Part shown: one piece after another, positions 10,353 through 18,249 of the stretch
Numbering within the stretch: position 1 is the stretch's first letter
Layout of the letters: each line of letters opens with the position of its first letter
From: Clostridia bacterium
GTDB lineage: Bacteria > Bacillota > Clostridia > Oscillospirales > SIG627
Direction: 5' to 3'
DNA length: 59,295 bases
Assembly (NCBI GenBank): GCA_017467865.1
Contig: JAFUKG010000041.1
Coordinates: 1-59,295, forward strand
Translations under genes and position numbers: made by a program
Notes under the pieces: generated by a model
The model's input: the letters and a program-made list of their open reading frames with translations, nothing else
The model's database searches: none
Told to the model about the DNA's origin: nothing

Positions 10353-10409
10353 GTTGGCAGTCGTTGGCAGTCCCATGTCATTGAATGGCAGTGGACTTTG
10401 TGATATATT
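10353..10409 (+). promoter_or_regulatory. Promoter with phased GGCAGT repeats for the phage-like operon
   Basis: TTGAAT (10381-10386), a 17-base spacer and TATATT (10404-10409) form a plausible promoter 30 bases before the first gene of the cassette. Three GGCAGT boxes start at 10356, 10366 and 10387. The first two sit in a tandem 10-bp repeat (GTTGGCAGTC), and the spacings of 10 and 21 bases put all three on one face of the helix, the third overlapping the spacer. This looks like a regulator-binding array. The rest of 10194-10352 holds A/T-rich DNA and the start region of the minus-strand glucan synthase gene. Confidence 0.45.
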
Positions 10410-10439
10410 AAAAAACGTCAGGAGAAGGGAGGTGAATTT

Positions 10440-10616
10440 ATGACGGTCTTAATGATCACGGTTTTGCTTCTTCAAGGGCTGACCTTGGCGGGGGTGGTTA
10501 AGCTACTTTGTCTTTTGCCCCAAGACAAAGGTGCACCGTCAGAGGTAAAACCTAAGGGCACCGACTTCTGGCAGAATATCATATCCTATGACCATAAAAA
10601 AGAAAGGAGGCGATAA
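10440..10616 (+). CDS. Small membrane protein at the head of the phage-like cassette
   Basis: A 58-residue ORF with an excellent ribosome site (AGGGAGGTG, spacer about 6) before ATG 10440. Residues 1-27 are almost wholly hydrophobic (one membrane helix or signal anchor); the rest is polar and ends in KKERRR. The end of this gene carries the AAAGGAGG ribosome site of the portal gene 4 bases downstream, so the two are coupled. I do not recognise a family. Position, single membrane helix and basic tail would suit a small holin-like or virion membrane protein, but that is inference only. A helper protein with no phage role is possible. Confidence 0.65.
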   Translation: MTVLMITVLLLQGLTLAGVVKLLCLLPQDKGAPSEVKPKGTDFWQNIISYDHKKERRR

Positions 10617-10619
10617 GGA

Positions 10620-12206
10620 TTGAAAACCAAAACAAAAGAAGTCCTCTCGGAGGACTGGAAGCTTCTTGAGAAAGGCAGGGACTACAACCGAAGCATTGGC
10701 TTTTACGACAGCGTCAACAAAAATGAACGCTTCTGGCGGGGTGACCAATGGAACGGTGTTGTCAGCGGAGGACTTCCCACTCCCGTTTTCAATATCTTTA
10801 AGAGAGTAATCGGCTATTTCGTATCAAATATTATGTCGGCGAAGGTCGCCCTGAAGATTGATGCCGAGAGTGCGGGAGTAATCTACAAGAAGGAAACCAG
10901 AGAAGAGCTGACGAGGGTGTGCAACCTCATATCCTCTTACCTTAACTACCGATTTGAAAAGGACAACCTGACGTCCATTCTTTACGAGGGTGTTAAGGAT
11001 GCGGCTCTCAGCGGTGATATGTTTCTTTACGTTTACTGGGATAAGAACATAAAGACCTCTCAGAAGTACCGAGGTGATTTTGCCACAAAGCTTCTTGACA
11101 CCACAAACGTTTTCTTTGGAGACGTAAATACCTCCGACGTTCAGTCCCAGCCCTACATTCTCATTTCAGGAAGAGGGCTTGTGGAAGAGCTGAGAGAAGA
11201 GGCAAGACAGAACGGGGTAAAGGACTTGGACAGGATAACCTCTGACAGCGACACCACCGATGAGGCAGGCGACAACGGCAAAAAGGAGCTCTGCGATACC
11301 AAATGTACCTACGTTATAAAGCTTTACCGAAAGGACGGAAGAGTACACTACCGCAAGAGCACCCGCAACACCGTTATATGCGATGAGGTTGACACAAAGC
11401 TTTCTCTTTATCCCATTGTCCTTATGAACTGGGACACTACCAAAAACTCCTACCATGGAACTGCGGCGGGAACGGGTCTTATTGAAAATCAAATATATAT
11501 CAACAAGGCCTTCGCTATGGTAATGAAGCATATGATAAACGTTTCTTTCTCTAAGGTAGTATACAATCAGAACGTCATTGACGAGTGGACAAACGAAGTA
11601 GGTGAAGCAATAGGCGTCAACGGACCTGTTGACAACGTTGCTGAGGTTCTCTCACCCGGAGTTATGCAGTCGGGCTTTCTCGACGTAATAAGCCTTACGA
11701 TGAATATGACCCGTGAGCTTATGGGAGCCACAGACGCAGCTCTCGGAAACGTGGAAGCCAACAACACCTCGGCAATTATCGCTCTTCAGGAGTCGTCGGC
11801 AATACCTCTCGAAATTCAAAAGAGAGCTCTTTATATGGCAATTGAGGAGCTTGGACTTGTCTGGGTAGACTACATTCTCAACTACTATGACCGACACCGC
11901 ATGATGATGTGGCGTGACAAGGGAGAGCTGAGAGGCGAGATGGCAAACGTTGAAGAATACCGTGACGTCATTTTCTCCTGCAACGTATCAGCGGGAATGA
12001 CGGGATACTGGAGCGAGGCGACAAGCCTGAACACTCTTGAAAAGCTTCTGACTGCAGGACTCATTACCTTGGAGCAGTATCTTGAAAGACTGCCTGAGGG
12101 GTACATTGCTTCCAAGGAAGCCCTTATCGAAGACTGCAGGCTAAGAAAGGAGGCTTCTTATGACAGCGAGACAGGTTTATACCAGAGCGCTCAGCTTTAT
12201 AAATGA
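10620..12206 (+). CDS. Phage portal protein, P22-like
   Basis: A 528-residue protein with the N-terminal portal signature ERFWRGDQWNG (~37-47), a central region rich in alpha helix and the segment MNMTRELMGATDAALGN typical of P22-type portals of short-tailed phages. The portal forms the dodecameric ring at one capsid vertex through which DNA enters and leaves. TTG 10620 is the start: AAAGGAGG at 10603-10610 lies 9 bases upstream. It is intact, with no frameshift. The gene that normally precedes a portal, the large terminase, is absent. Its 3' end overlaps the next gene by 47 bases, a tight phage-like packing. Codon use looks like that of the flanking host genes. Confidence 0.85.
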   Translation: MKTKTKEVLSEDWKLLEKGRDYNRSIGFYDSVNKNERFWRGDQWNGVVSGGLPTPVFNIFKRVIGYFVSNIMSAKVALKIDAESAGVIYKKETREELTRVCNLISSYLNYRFEKDNLTSILYEGVKDAALSGDMFLYVYWDKNIKTSQKYRGDFATKLLDTTNVFFGDVNTSDVQSQPYILISGRGLVEELREEARQNGVKDLDRITSDSDTTDEAGDNGKKELCDTKCTYVIKLYRKDGRVHYRKSTRNTVICDEVDTKLSLYPIVLMNWDTTKNSYHGTAAGTGLIENQIYINKAFAMVMKHMINVSFSKVVYNQNVIDEWTNEVGEAIGVNGPVDNVAEVLSPGVMQSGFLDVISLTMNMTRELMGATDAALGNVEANNTSAIIALQESSAIPLEIQKRALYMAIEELGLVWVDYILNYYDRHRMMMWRDKGELRGEMANVEEYRDVIFSCNVSAGMTGYWSEATSLNTLEKLLTAGLITLEQYLERLPEGYIASKEALIEDCRLRKEASYDSETGLYQSAQLYK

Positions 12207-12558
12207 GCGTAACGGCGTAGGTGCATATCATACCGACGTTTCCGACTTTGAAAAGAATGCCCCCGAAATAATCAATACTATCATAACTCTTCTCATGCCG
12301 TCAGAGTGCATCATAAGAGGAAAGAAAATAAGGGACCTTGATACTCCCTTTGAGGAAATTAAAAGCCTCGATGACACTATTCCTCTCCACGATGCACTAT
12401 CCTCGGGGGTAATGCCCTTTTACCTTGCGTCGATTATGATACTTGAAGAGGACAGAGAGCGCGCCAACTACTTTCAACAGCTTTTCAGAGAAAGCGAAGA
12501 GCGTGTAGTAAGACTCTATTCGTCAGCGCTTCACACCTCGGTAAAAAACGTGTATTGA
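12160..12558 (+). CDS. Putative head-tail adaptor (gp4-like)
   Basis: A 132-residue, mostly helical protein (MTARQVYTRALSFINE at the start) that begins inside the portal gene behind AAAGGAGG and ends 10 bases before the beta-propeller gene. Its size, helical character and place directly after a P22-like portal fit the small adaptor that extends the portal ring (P22 gp4 type). The assignment rests on position and overall character more than on a decisive motif, so it should be read as likely, not proven. Confidence 0.6.
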   Translation: MTARQVYTRALSFINERNGVGAYHTDVSDFEKNAPEIINTIITLLMPSECIIRGKKIRDLDTPFEEIKSLDDTIPLHDALSSGVMPFYLASIMILEEDRERANYFQQLFRESEERVVRLYSSALHTSVKNVY

Positions 12559-12568
12559 GGTGACTTAA

Positions 12569-14311
12569 ATGGCAAAAAGCTTTACATCCGAAATACACAA
12601 ATTTCTCGGACTTCACGAGCCCTTGGGGGACACTGTTCTGAAGGCAGGCGAAAGTCCGAAGATGAAAAATTTAAAGGTTACAGACAGCTATACTCTTACA
12701 CTTCGAGAGGGCTTTGAGGTTTTGGAAAAAATTGACGGCGAGCCTCGAGGAATAACTTCCTTTAAGGACAGTATATTTTTCGTGGCGGGGTGCTCAGTCT
12801 ACCGCCGATATAACGGTGAGAGCGCCCTCGTCGGAGAGCTTGAAAGTGATGAAGGAAAGGTCACATTCCTTCCCTTTGGAGACAAGCTCTACTTCCTTGA
12901 CGGGACAAAAATAAAGGTGTGGCAGGGAGACGGTGTAGAAGATATTTCCCCTTACGTTCCTCTCGTTGCCATATCCACAGACCATTTCGGGGCGGGAGTT
13001 GCCTTTGAAGATATAAATCTTCTTACCCCCGAAAGGCGTCAGTCCTTTACTATGGACTCGGATTACAGAGACTTAATTCTGGCAGAACAGAATATTTCCG
13101 AGGTGAAGAGTGTGACTCTCAACGGCGAGTTAATGGCGGACAACACGTACACCGTTGACCTTGAAAACGGCACTGTGACTTTGAAAAGCGCCCCCGTAAC
13201 CGATCCCAACGCTTATGAGGTAAGATACGTTAAAGGCTCGTCGGAAAGCGAAGCCCTTATACACCGAATGAGATATGCCGCTCTTTGGGGCGGAGATAAC
13301 GATACAAGGATATTTTTATGGGGAGACAGTGAAAATCCCGATATTTACAGATATTCCGGTGTGCATGACGGAATGTCGGGTATGGATTACTTCCCTGAGC
13401 TTTACTTTAACAAATCCTTATCGGGAAGAAAGGTGACCTCTATTTTAAGACATTATGACAGACTTCTCGTTTTCACAGAGAACGACGCTTATTATTCTTA
13501 TATCGAAACAAAGAGCGATGGGAATGGAAAAGAATATCTTTCATTCCCTGTGAGAACTCTGTCATCAAGTGTGGGCTGCAGTGAAGAGGGGTGTGCACTT
13601 CTTGCGCTCAATACTCCCATAACTGTTTCAAGGGGAACCTTATACCGCTGGGTATCCACAAGTATACGCGACGAAAGAAACGCTGAAGACATAGGAGAAC
13701 GCATCAAAGCGGGGCTTCGTGAGGTAATTAACAAAGGGCTCTCGGTCTTTGACAGAGAAAGAGAGGGCGAGCTTTATTTATGGAACGAGGATAACCTTTA
13801 CGTTTATAACTATGCTCTTGACCTTTATTATTACTATGAAGGGCTGAATGCCGCCTGCTTCACCGAAGCACCGTCGGGAGACGTTTATTTTCAAAGAAAT
13901 GACGGAAGTCTTTGTCATTTTATTTCCGAAAGCTTTGATGACGGCAAAAAGGTATCCTTCCATTGGGAAACCGGCTATGAGGACGCTTCAGGCCTTGATA
14001 CCAAGAATATTCATTCGGTAGAATTCGAGCTTCTTCCTGTCAGCGAAACCTCCTTCGATATACTCTGGGTATCAGACAATGCTACTGCAAACGCCCATAA
14101 TATAGGGCTTGATTATAAAGTATTTGACTTTGACAGCGTATATTTTGATTCATTCAGCTTCAAGACTGCCATAACCCCCGTAAGGCTGTCAAAGAGGCTT
14201 AAGCTCAAGCGCTGCCGTGGCTTTAAAATCATTTTGAAAAGTGACGAAAACAACGGTGATTTCCACCTTCTGTCACTTAAAATCAAGGGCAGAATAAGTG
14301 ATGCCAAATAA
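12569..14311 (+). CDS. Beta-propeller tail/stabilisation protein (P22 gp10-like)
   Basis: A 580-residue protein dominated by beta strands, with repeated short blade-like units (for example LREGFEVLEKI, ITSFKDSIFFVAG, LPFGDKLYFLDG). The N-terminus (FLGLHEPLGDTVLKAGESPKMKN) resembles phage packaged-DNA stabilisation or tail-tube proteins that plug the connector of short-tailed phages. Known role of the class: closing the portal after packaging and linking to the tail. It has no signal peptide. It sits after the adaptor, the order seen for gp4 and gp10 in P22. It overlaps no neighbour by more than a few bases. The exact homologue is uncertain. Confidence 0.65.
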   Translation: MAKSFTSEIHKFLGLHEPLGDTVLKAGESPKMKNLKVTDSYTLTLREGFEVLEKIDGEPRGITSFKDSIFFVAGCSVYRRYNGESALVGELESDEGKVTFLPFGDKLYFLDGTKIKVWQGDGVEDISPYVPLVAISTDHFGAGVAFEDINLLTPERRQSFTMDSDYRDLILAEQNISEVKSVTLNGELMADNTYTVDLENGTVTLKSAPVTDPNAYEVRYVKGSSESEALIHRMRYAALWGGDNDTRIFLWGDSENPDIYRYSGVHDGMSGMDYFPELYFNKSLSGRKVTSILRHYDRLLVFTENDAYYSYIETKSDGNGKEYLSFPVRTLSSSVGCSEEGCALLALNTPITVSRGTLYRWVSTSIRDERNAEDIGERIKAGLREVINKGLSVFDREREGELYLWNEDNLYVYNYALDLYYYYEGLNAACFTEAPSGDVYFQRNDGSLCHFISESFDDGKKVSFHWETGYEDASGLDTKNIHSVEFELLPVSETSFDILWVSDNATANAHNIGLDYKVFDFDSVYFDSFSFKTAITPVRLSKRLKLKRCRGFKIILKSDENNGDFHLLSLKIKGRISDAK

Positions 14312-14330
14312 CTTTACGAAAGGATACAAT

Positions 14331-14741
14331 ATGAAAAGCGAAACAGAAAAGATTTTTGAAGAAATTGATGCTTTTTCTGATTCAGACATTGAAGAATACC
14401 GTCTTGAAAAGCTTGTGAAGAAAAATCTTGAGGAAGAGCTTAAAACACTCTTTGAGATTTTTCCCGACGTAAACGTAGACGATATTCCCGATGAGGTTTT
14501 TGAAAAAAGCAACAACGGCAAGGGTCTTGCCGCAGAATACGCTCTTTTCTATCTTAAGGAAGAGAAAAAGAAGGGCGAGCAGAAGGAAAAAGAGGAAGAA
14601 AACCTCAAGGCTGCTCCCCCCGACGTAAAAAATGCTACAGAGGATGCTTACTTTACCCCCGAGGACGTAAGAGGCATGACCGAGGCAGAAATAAGAAAGA
14701 ACTATCACACAATTATGAAATCCATGGAGAAATGGAACTAA
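14331..14741 (+). CDS. Putative capsid scaffolding protein
   Basis: A very acidic, helical 136-residue protein placed directly before the capsid gene, where scaffolds usually lie. The middle is a charged coiled coil (KEEKKKGEQKEKEEE), and the C-terminal segment AYFTPEDVRGMTEAEIRKNY followed by an Ile-Met-Lys-rich end matches the tail of short phage scaffold-like proteins that bind the coat. I choose ATG 14331, preceded by AAAGGA at 14319-14324, instead of an earlier in-frame start that overlaps the upstream gene. Scaffolds guide procapsid assembly and are then released. Confidence 0.7.
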   Translation: MKSETEKIFEEIDAFSDSDIEEYRLEKLVKKNLEEELKTLFEIFPDVNVDDIPDEVFEKSNNGKGLAAEYALFYLKEEKKKGEQKEKEEENLKAAPPDVKNATEDAYFTPEDVRGMTEAEIRKNYHTIMKSMEKWN

Positions 14742-14781
14742 AGAAAGGATTACGGAAAAACCGTAGAAAGGTATAAAAAAT

Positions 14782-15606
14782 ATGGCTATTAATAATTTTA
14801 TTCCCACAGTGTGGAGCGAAGCTCTTTTTGAGGAGCTTCAGAAGAACTACGTAGGCGTTAAGCTTTCATCAAGAGAATATGAAGGCGAAATCAAGACTCA
14901 GGGCGACAGAGTAAAAATCAACGGACTTGGCCCCGTGACTGTATTCAATTACACAAAGAATACCAATATGCCTGCTCCCGAGGTGCTCTCGGACAACACA
15001 AGAACCCTTGTTATCGACCAGGCAAAGGGCTTTAACTTCTGCATTGACGCAATTGACGACGTGCAGTCCTCTCCCAAGCTTGTTCAGGCGGCTATGAAGA
15101 AGGCGGCTGACGCTCTCAGCGACGTGGCTGACCAGTATATTTATTCTTTGGAGGACGAAAACGTTTCCTCTATCACCAAGGAAGACCTCAGTGTAGATAA
15201 CATTGTGGCTGTCGTAAGCAACGCAAGAAGAATACTTATGGAAAACAACGTTCCCAATTCCGCTACAATCTCCCTTGAAGTACCTCCCGCCGTTGAACAG
15301 CTTCTCGTTATGGCAAATCTCCTTACCGATACCAACAACTCAAACGCTCTTTCAAAGGGCTATATCGGTAAGATGTTTGGATTTGACATCTACGTAACCA
15401 ACAACATTCAGAAGGATTCAAACGGCTTTTACAGATGCATCGCCCGTACAGAGCGCGCTATCGCCTTTGCAGAGCAGATCAATTCTATCAAGCCTTATGA
15501 GCCTGAGCTCAGAAACGGCACTGCGGTAAAGGGGCTTCACCTTTACGGTGCAAAAATCGTTTATCCCAAGGAAATGGTATTTATCGACGTTTCCATTGCG
15601 GAATAA
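14782..15606 (+). CDS. Major capsid protein, HK97-fold (P22 coat-like)
   Basis: A 274-residue coat protein. The N-terminus (MAINNFIPTVWSEALFEEL), the N-arm/E-loop region (GDRVKINGLGPVTVFNYTKN) and the helical spine (QAAMKKAADALSDVADQYI) are typical of P22-like coat proteins annotated in clostridial prophages, although it is shorter than P22 gp5. It self-assembles with the preceding scaffold. It is intact and has its own ribosome site. A strong hairpin follows the gene at 15617-15645 and may set a higher transcript level for the coat. Confidence 0.8.
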   Translation: MAINNFIPTVWSEALFEELQKNYVGVKLSSREYEGEIKTQGDRVKINGLGPVTVFNYTKNTNMPAPEVLSDNTRTLVIDQAKGFNFCIDAIDDVQSSPKLVQAAMKKAADALSDVADQYIYSLEDENVSSITKEDLSVDNIVAVVSNARRILMENNVPNSATISLEVPPAVEQLLVMANLLTDTNNSNALSKGYIGKMFGFDIYVTNNIQKDSNGFYRCIARTERAIAFAEQINSIKPYEPELRNGTAVKGLHLYGAKIVYPKEMVFIDVSIAE

Positions 15607-15616
15607 TAATTCTTTA

Positions 15617-15645
15617 TCAGCCTCCCTTAATCTGAGGGAGGCTGA
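15617..15645 (+). terminator. Hairpin after the capsid gene (partial terminator or RNA stabiliser)
   Basis: An 11-bp perfect stem (15617-15627 with 15635-15645) and a 7-base loop. No T-run follows on the plus strand (A-rich instead), so it is more likely an mRNA 3'-stabilising hairpin or weak terminator than a full stop. Such elements often follow highly expressed coat genes. Confidence 0.5.
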
Positions 15646-15671
15646 CAAAAAGAAAAAAGGAGATCATATTT

Positions 15672-16634
15672 ATGAAGCTTACAAAACTCACAACAGATAT
15701 TGAAAACGTTTCAAAGCTTCCTGACCGTCCAAACCTTGAACAGGGCTACACCGCAAATCAGCTTAAAATGCTTTTCGACAAGGCGGGAATTGATATAAAA
15801 AATTATATAAACGACGTTCTCATAGAAGAGCTCGCTTCCTGTAACTACGGAAGGTCGGGAGCGGATATGATAGGCTCTTCGGAAATTGATATAATCGCAG
15901 GCGATACTGTTCAGGACAAGCTTATATCAATTTCGGGGCAGATAAAGGAGCTGGTAAACGGTGTTATTCCCGACGGCTCTGTAAGTCCCGATAAATTTTC
16001 AGATGATATTGCAAGCTTTCTTACCTCGGCATCGATAAGATGTACCCGCTTTATGACAGCGGGAGAGTATACCTTTGAGGCAGAGCGCTCGGGCACCTAT
16101 AAAATAACCATGGTAGGAGCAGGAGCAGGCGGAGGTATCAATCCTGCAAACGAAATGGTAGGAATCGGCGGAGGAGCAGGAGCAGGCGTTGTAAAATGGA
16201 TCGACCTGAGCCCAGGTGACCTTTGTACCTTCACTGTCGGAGAAAAAGGCTACGGTCTTAAGTCGGATGAAAACTATGAGCTTATATCCAAAGCAACCAA
16301 GGGCGGTGACACCAAGCTTTACTTGAACGGCAATTTGATTGCAACTGCGCAAGGCGGTGTCATAGGTCTGGGAGCAAGAGCAAGAAGTGATGGCGGAGAC
16401 CTGAATTACAGCGGAGGGTACCCCGAGGTAACAAAGTTTTACAATTCGTCCATCACCCCTGCCGTTCTTTTCCTTGCAGGTGGAAATTCAATTCTCGGAA
16501 ACGGCTCTGACTTTGAAGAGGACGAGGCTGGTCCGGGCGGCGGCGGATATGCCGCCACAAGGCTCAACGGAGACAAATTCAAAATAGGTTATGACGGCGC
16601 AGACGGTGCCGTTATTATAGAATACATAAAGTAA
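15672..16634 (+). CDS. Phage tail fibre/receptor-binding-like protein with glycine-rich domain
   Basis: A 320-residue protein. The N-terminal ~100 residues (PDRPNLEQGYTANQLKMLFD) are of the kind found in clostridial phage structural proteins and probably attach it to the particle. From about residue 125 there is a glycine-rich beta domain (MVGAGAGGG, GIGGGAGAG, GPGGGGYAA) ending in a beta-strand VIIEYIK. Such Gly-rich domains form compact polyglycine-II-like or beta sandwiches in phage adhesins and receptor-binding tips. It probably contacts the cell surface. It follows the capsid gene and precedes the endolysin by 12 bases. Confidence 0.65.
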   Translation: MKLTKLTTDIENVSKLPDRPNLEQGYTANQLKMLFDKAGIDIKNYINDVLIEELASCNYGRSGADMIGSSEIDIIAGDTVQDKLISISGQIKELVNGVIPDGSVSPDKFSDDIASFLTSASIRCTRFMTAGEYTFEAERSGTYKITMVGAGAGGGINPANEMVGIGGGAGAGVVKWIDLSPGDLCTFTVGEKGYGLKSDENYELISKATKGGDTKLYLNGNLIATAQGGVIGLGARARSDGGDLNYSGGYPEVTKFYNSSITPAVLFLAGGNSILGNGSDFEEDEAGPGGGGYAATRLNGDKFKIGYDGADGAVIIEYIK

Positions 16635-16646
16635 GAAGGTGAAAAT

Positions 16647-17222
16647 TTGGCAGTAAAAGAATATTCGTATAAAACAAACGGAAATGATAAGCTAAGCGAC
16701 CATTTCAGAGTAAAGGAATTCCGTGCAAGACGAGGAAACGCTCTTGACGGGGATAAAATACTTATCTCAGAGGAGCTTATACTAATGCTTGAAAAGCTTT
16801 CAAGGGCGGTGAAATACAAGCCTATAATCGTCACCGACGGCTACAGAACCGAAGAATATGATAAGCTTCTCACGGGAAAGGCAGGTCAGCACACCAAGGG
16901 CCTTGCCGCCGATATAAGAGTTGACGGCTTTACTTCTTATGAACTGGCGGCAATAGCTGAAATACTGGGCTTTGACGGAATAGGGGTTATAAATAACAGA
17001 GCCGTACATCTTGACGTAAGAGGATATAAAAGCTTTTTTATAGAAAAGAGCGCCTCTGCCACAGATACCTACGGTGTCAAGACCTTTCTATGCACCGAAA
17101 CCTTTATCACCCTTACCAAAAAGCTTTTCGGACTTGGTGACAACACCATAGAATATATGAAGAAGTGGAAATGGTTCGACCTTTTATTTGAGAAGCTTAT
17201 TTATGGCACGGTTTATGTTTAA
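16647..17222 (+). CDS. Peptidase M15 family endolysin-like (D-Ala-D-Ala carboxypeptidase/L,D-endopeptidase)
   Basis: A 191-residue protein whose first ~130 residues form an M15A domain. The zinc ligands are readable: H82 and D89 in QHTKGLAADIRV and H121 in VHLDVRG. These zinc enzymes cut peptidoglycan stem peptides. The C-terminal ~60 residues are an extra basic/aromatic tail without a recognised wall-binding domain. TTG 16647 is used as the start, with AAGGTG upstream. No signal peptide is present, so export would need a holin or incorporation into the particle. In this cassette it is likely the lysis enzyme or a virion-borne hydrolase. Confidence 0.8.
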   Translation: MAVKEYSYKTNGNDKLSDHFRVKEFRARRGNALDGDKILISEELILMLEKLSRAVKYKPIIVTDGYRTEEYDKLLTGKAGQHTKGLAADIRVDGFTSYELAAIAEILGFDGIGVINNRAVHLDVRGYKSFFIEKSASATDTYGVKTFLCTETFITLTKKLFGLGDNTIEYMKKWKWFDLLFEKLIYGTVYV

Positions 17223-17237
17223 AGAGGAGGTGATATA

Positions 17238-18128
17238 ATGGCAATTTCAACCAAGGGACTTGCAAAGGACGTTCTTGACGGATACTCTTCTTCTATTTCC
17301 CGACTTACCGAAAAATATATGGCAAGTCTTTCGGGAATTGACAGCGAGTACAACCTGAAGAATAAAGGTATAGAGAAAAGCGCTCACAAAAAGAAAAACT
17401 CCGCCGACGCGTCGGCAAAAATCGCACTTCAGAACACAAAGGCGGGACTTCTTGAAAAGGGACTCTCTAAATCAGGTGACTCTGTTCAGGCAGAGCTTGA
17501 CAACAATCTTCAGCGAATGAATGCGATTTCACAGATAGAAAGCGATGCAGAGGACTCCATAAGACAAAACGAAATAAACAGAGCTAATTCCAAGAATTCT
17601 GCTTTTATAAGCTATCTTGGAGAAATGAACGAGCTTGAAAAGTCAAAAAATGATGCTTACATAAGTCAGCTTAACCGCGACAGAGATTATGAGGCGGAGC
17701 GCGACGATGAGAAGTATGACCGCTTTGCAGACAACCGAGACTATGAAGCGGAGCGCGATGATGAGAAGTATGACCGCTTTGCAGACAACCGAGACTATGA
17801 AGCGGAACGTGATGACGAAAAACATCAGCGTTACGTAGAAAGCCTTGAAAGAGAAAAGGAGAACGAAAAAGATTTGTCGGACTCCTCGTCGGCAGGCGGA
17901 AGTACTTCTGACGAAGATAACTCTTCAACACAGCGCATTACCCCGAAATACAATGCAAAAACGCTGGTAGATAAAATAGCTCTCACCTATCAGAACAAGT
18001 ACGGCTACGGAGAAAAAACAAATAACACCATATATGATGCTATAAAAGCCATAGTTCAGGATTCATTCCTTGACTACTCTTACAGATATCAGGTCAAACT
18101 CTACGCGAAATCTTTAGGCTATTATTAA
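17238..18128 (+). CDS. Coiled-coil protein with 18-residue repeats, putative ejection/internal virion protein
   Basis: A 296-residue, highly charged helical protein. Residues 149-202 are three tandem 18-residue repeats of the form RDYEAERDDEKYDRFADN. They are flanked by long coiled coil and followed by a low-complexity Ser/Asp linker (~205-235) and a small globular C-terminal domain (~236-296). Start ATG 17238 has AGAGGAGGTGATAT upstream. No family is recognised. Its position after fibre and endolysin, and its helical nature, would suit an internal/ejection protein of a podovirus or a length-determining protein. That role is inferred. It is the last gene of the cassette; a terminator follows 5 bases after the stop. 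Confidence 0.6.
   Translation: MAISTKGLAKDVLDGYSSSISRLTEKYMASLSGIDSEYNLKNKGIEKSAHKKKNSADASAKIALQNTKAGLLEKGLSKSGDSVQAELDNNLQRMNAISQIESDAEDSIRQNEINRANSKNSAFISYLGEMNELEKSKNDAYISQLNRDRDYEAERDDEKYDRFADNRDYEAERDDEKYDRFADNRDYEAERDDEKHQRYVESLEREKENEKDLSDSSSAGGSTSDEDNSSTQRITPKYNAKTLVDKIALTYQNKYGYGEKTNNTIYDAIKAIVQDSFLDYSYRYQVKLYAKSLGYY
17682..17843 (+). repeat. Three in-frame 54-bp tandem repeats
   Basis: Three copies of a 54-bp unit encode the 18-residue repeats of the coiled-coil gene. The first two copies are nearly identical in DNA as well as protein; the third has diverged at its end. This is consistent with recent slippage expansion inside the coding frame. Confidence 0.85.
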
Positions 18129-18132
18129 AATT

Positions 18133-18170
18133 ATGGGACTGCCTTTTTTGGGACAGTCCCATATTTTTTA
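18133..18170 (+). terminator. Terminator of the phage-like operon
   Basis: A 9-bp stem ATGGGACTG/CAGTCCCAT (18133-18141 with 18154-18162) followed by a T-run. The left arm extended by two bases (ATGGGACTGCC) is the exact inverse of GGCAGTCCCAT at 10366-10376 upstream of the cassette. Confidence 0.75.
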
Positions 18171-18179
18171 AAAAAACTA

Positions 18180-18237
18180 TTGACAAACGTTTCCTTTTGT
18201 GATATTGTATAAGTGTACTAAGTCAATTAATACACTT
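18180..18237 (+). promoter_or_regulatory. Promoter and YtrA-type operator of the GntR/ABC operon
   Basis: TTGACA (18180-18185), a 17-base spacer and TATTGT (18203-18208) form the promoter. Directly downstream lies AGTGTA (18212-18217), 13 bases, TACACT (18231-18236). This is the inverted repeat form I recall for the Bacillus YtrA regulator (AGTGTA-N13-TACACT). The gene that follows encodes a YtrA-type GntR protein, so autorepression is the simplest reading. Confidence 0.75.
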
Positions 18238-18249
18238 AGGAGGTGGAAT

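Noticed and set aside
17682..17843. CRISPR-like array
   Set aside because: Three 54-bp units without spacers, in frame within a coding region; they are coding tandem repeats.
10366..18162. Formal attL/attR sites of an integrated prophage
   Set aside because: The shared words are only 9-11 bp, one copy is part of a terminator stem, there is no integrase and no tRNA or gene end at the border. Kept as a regulatory or border hint, not called as att sites.
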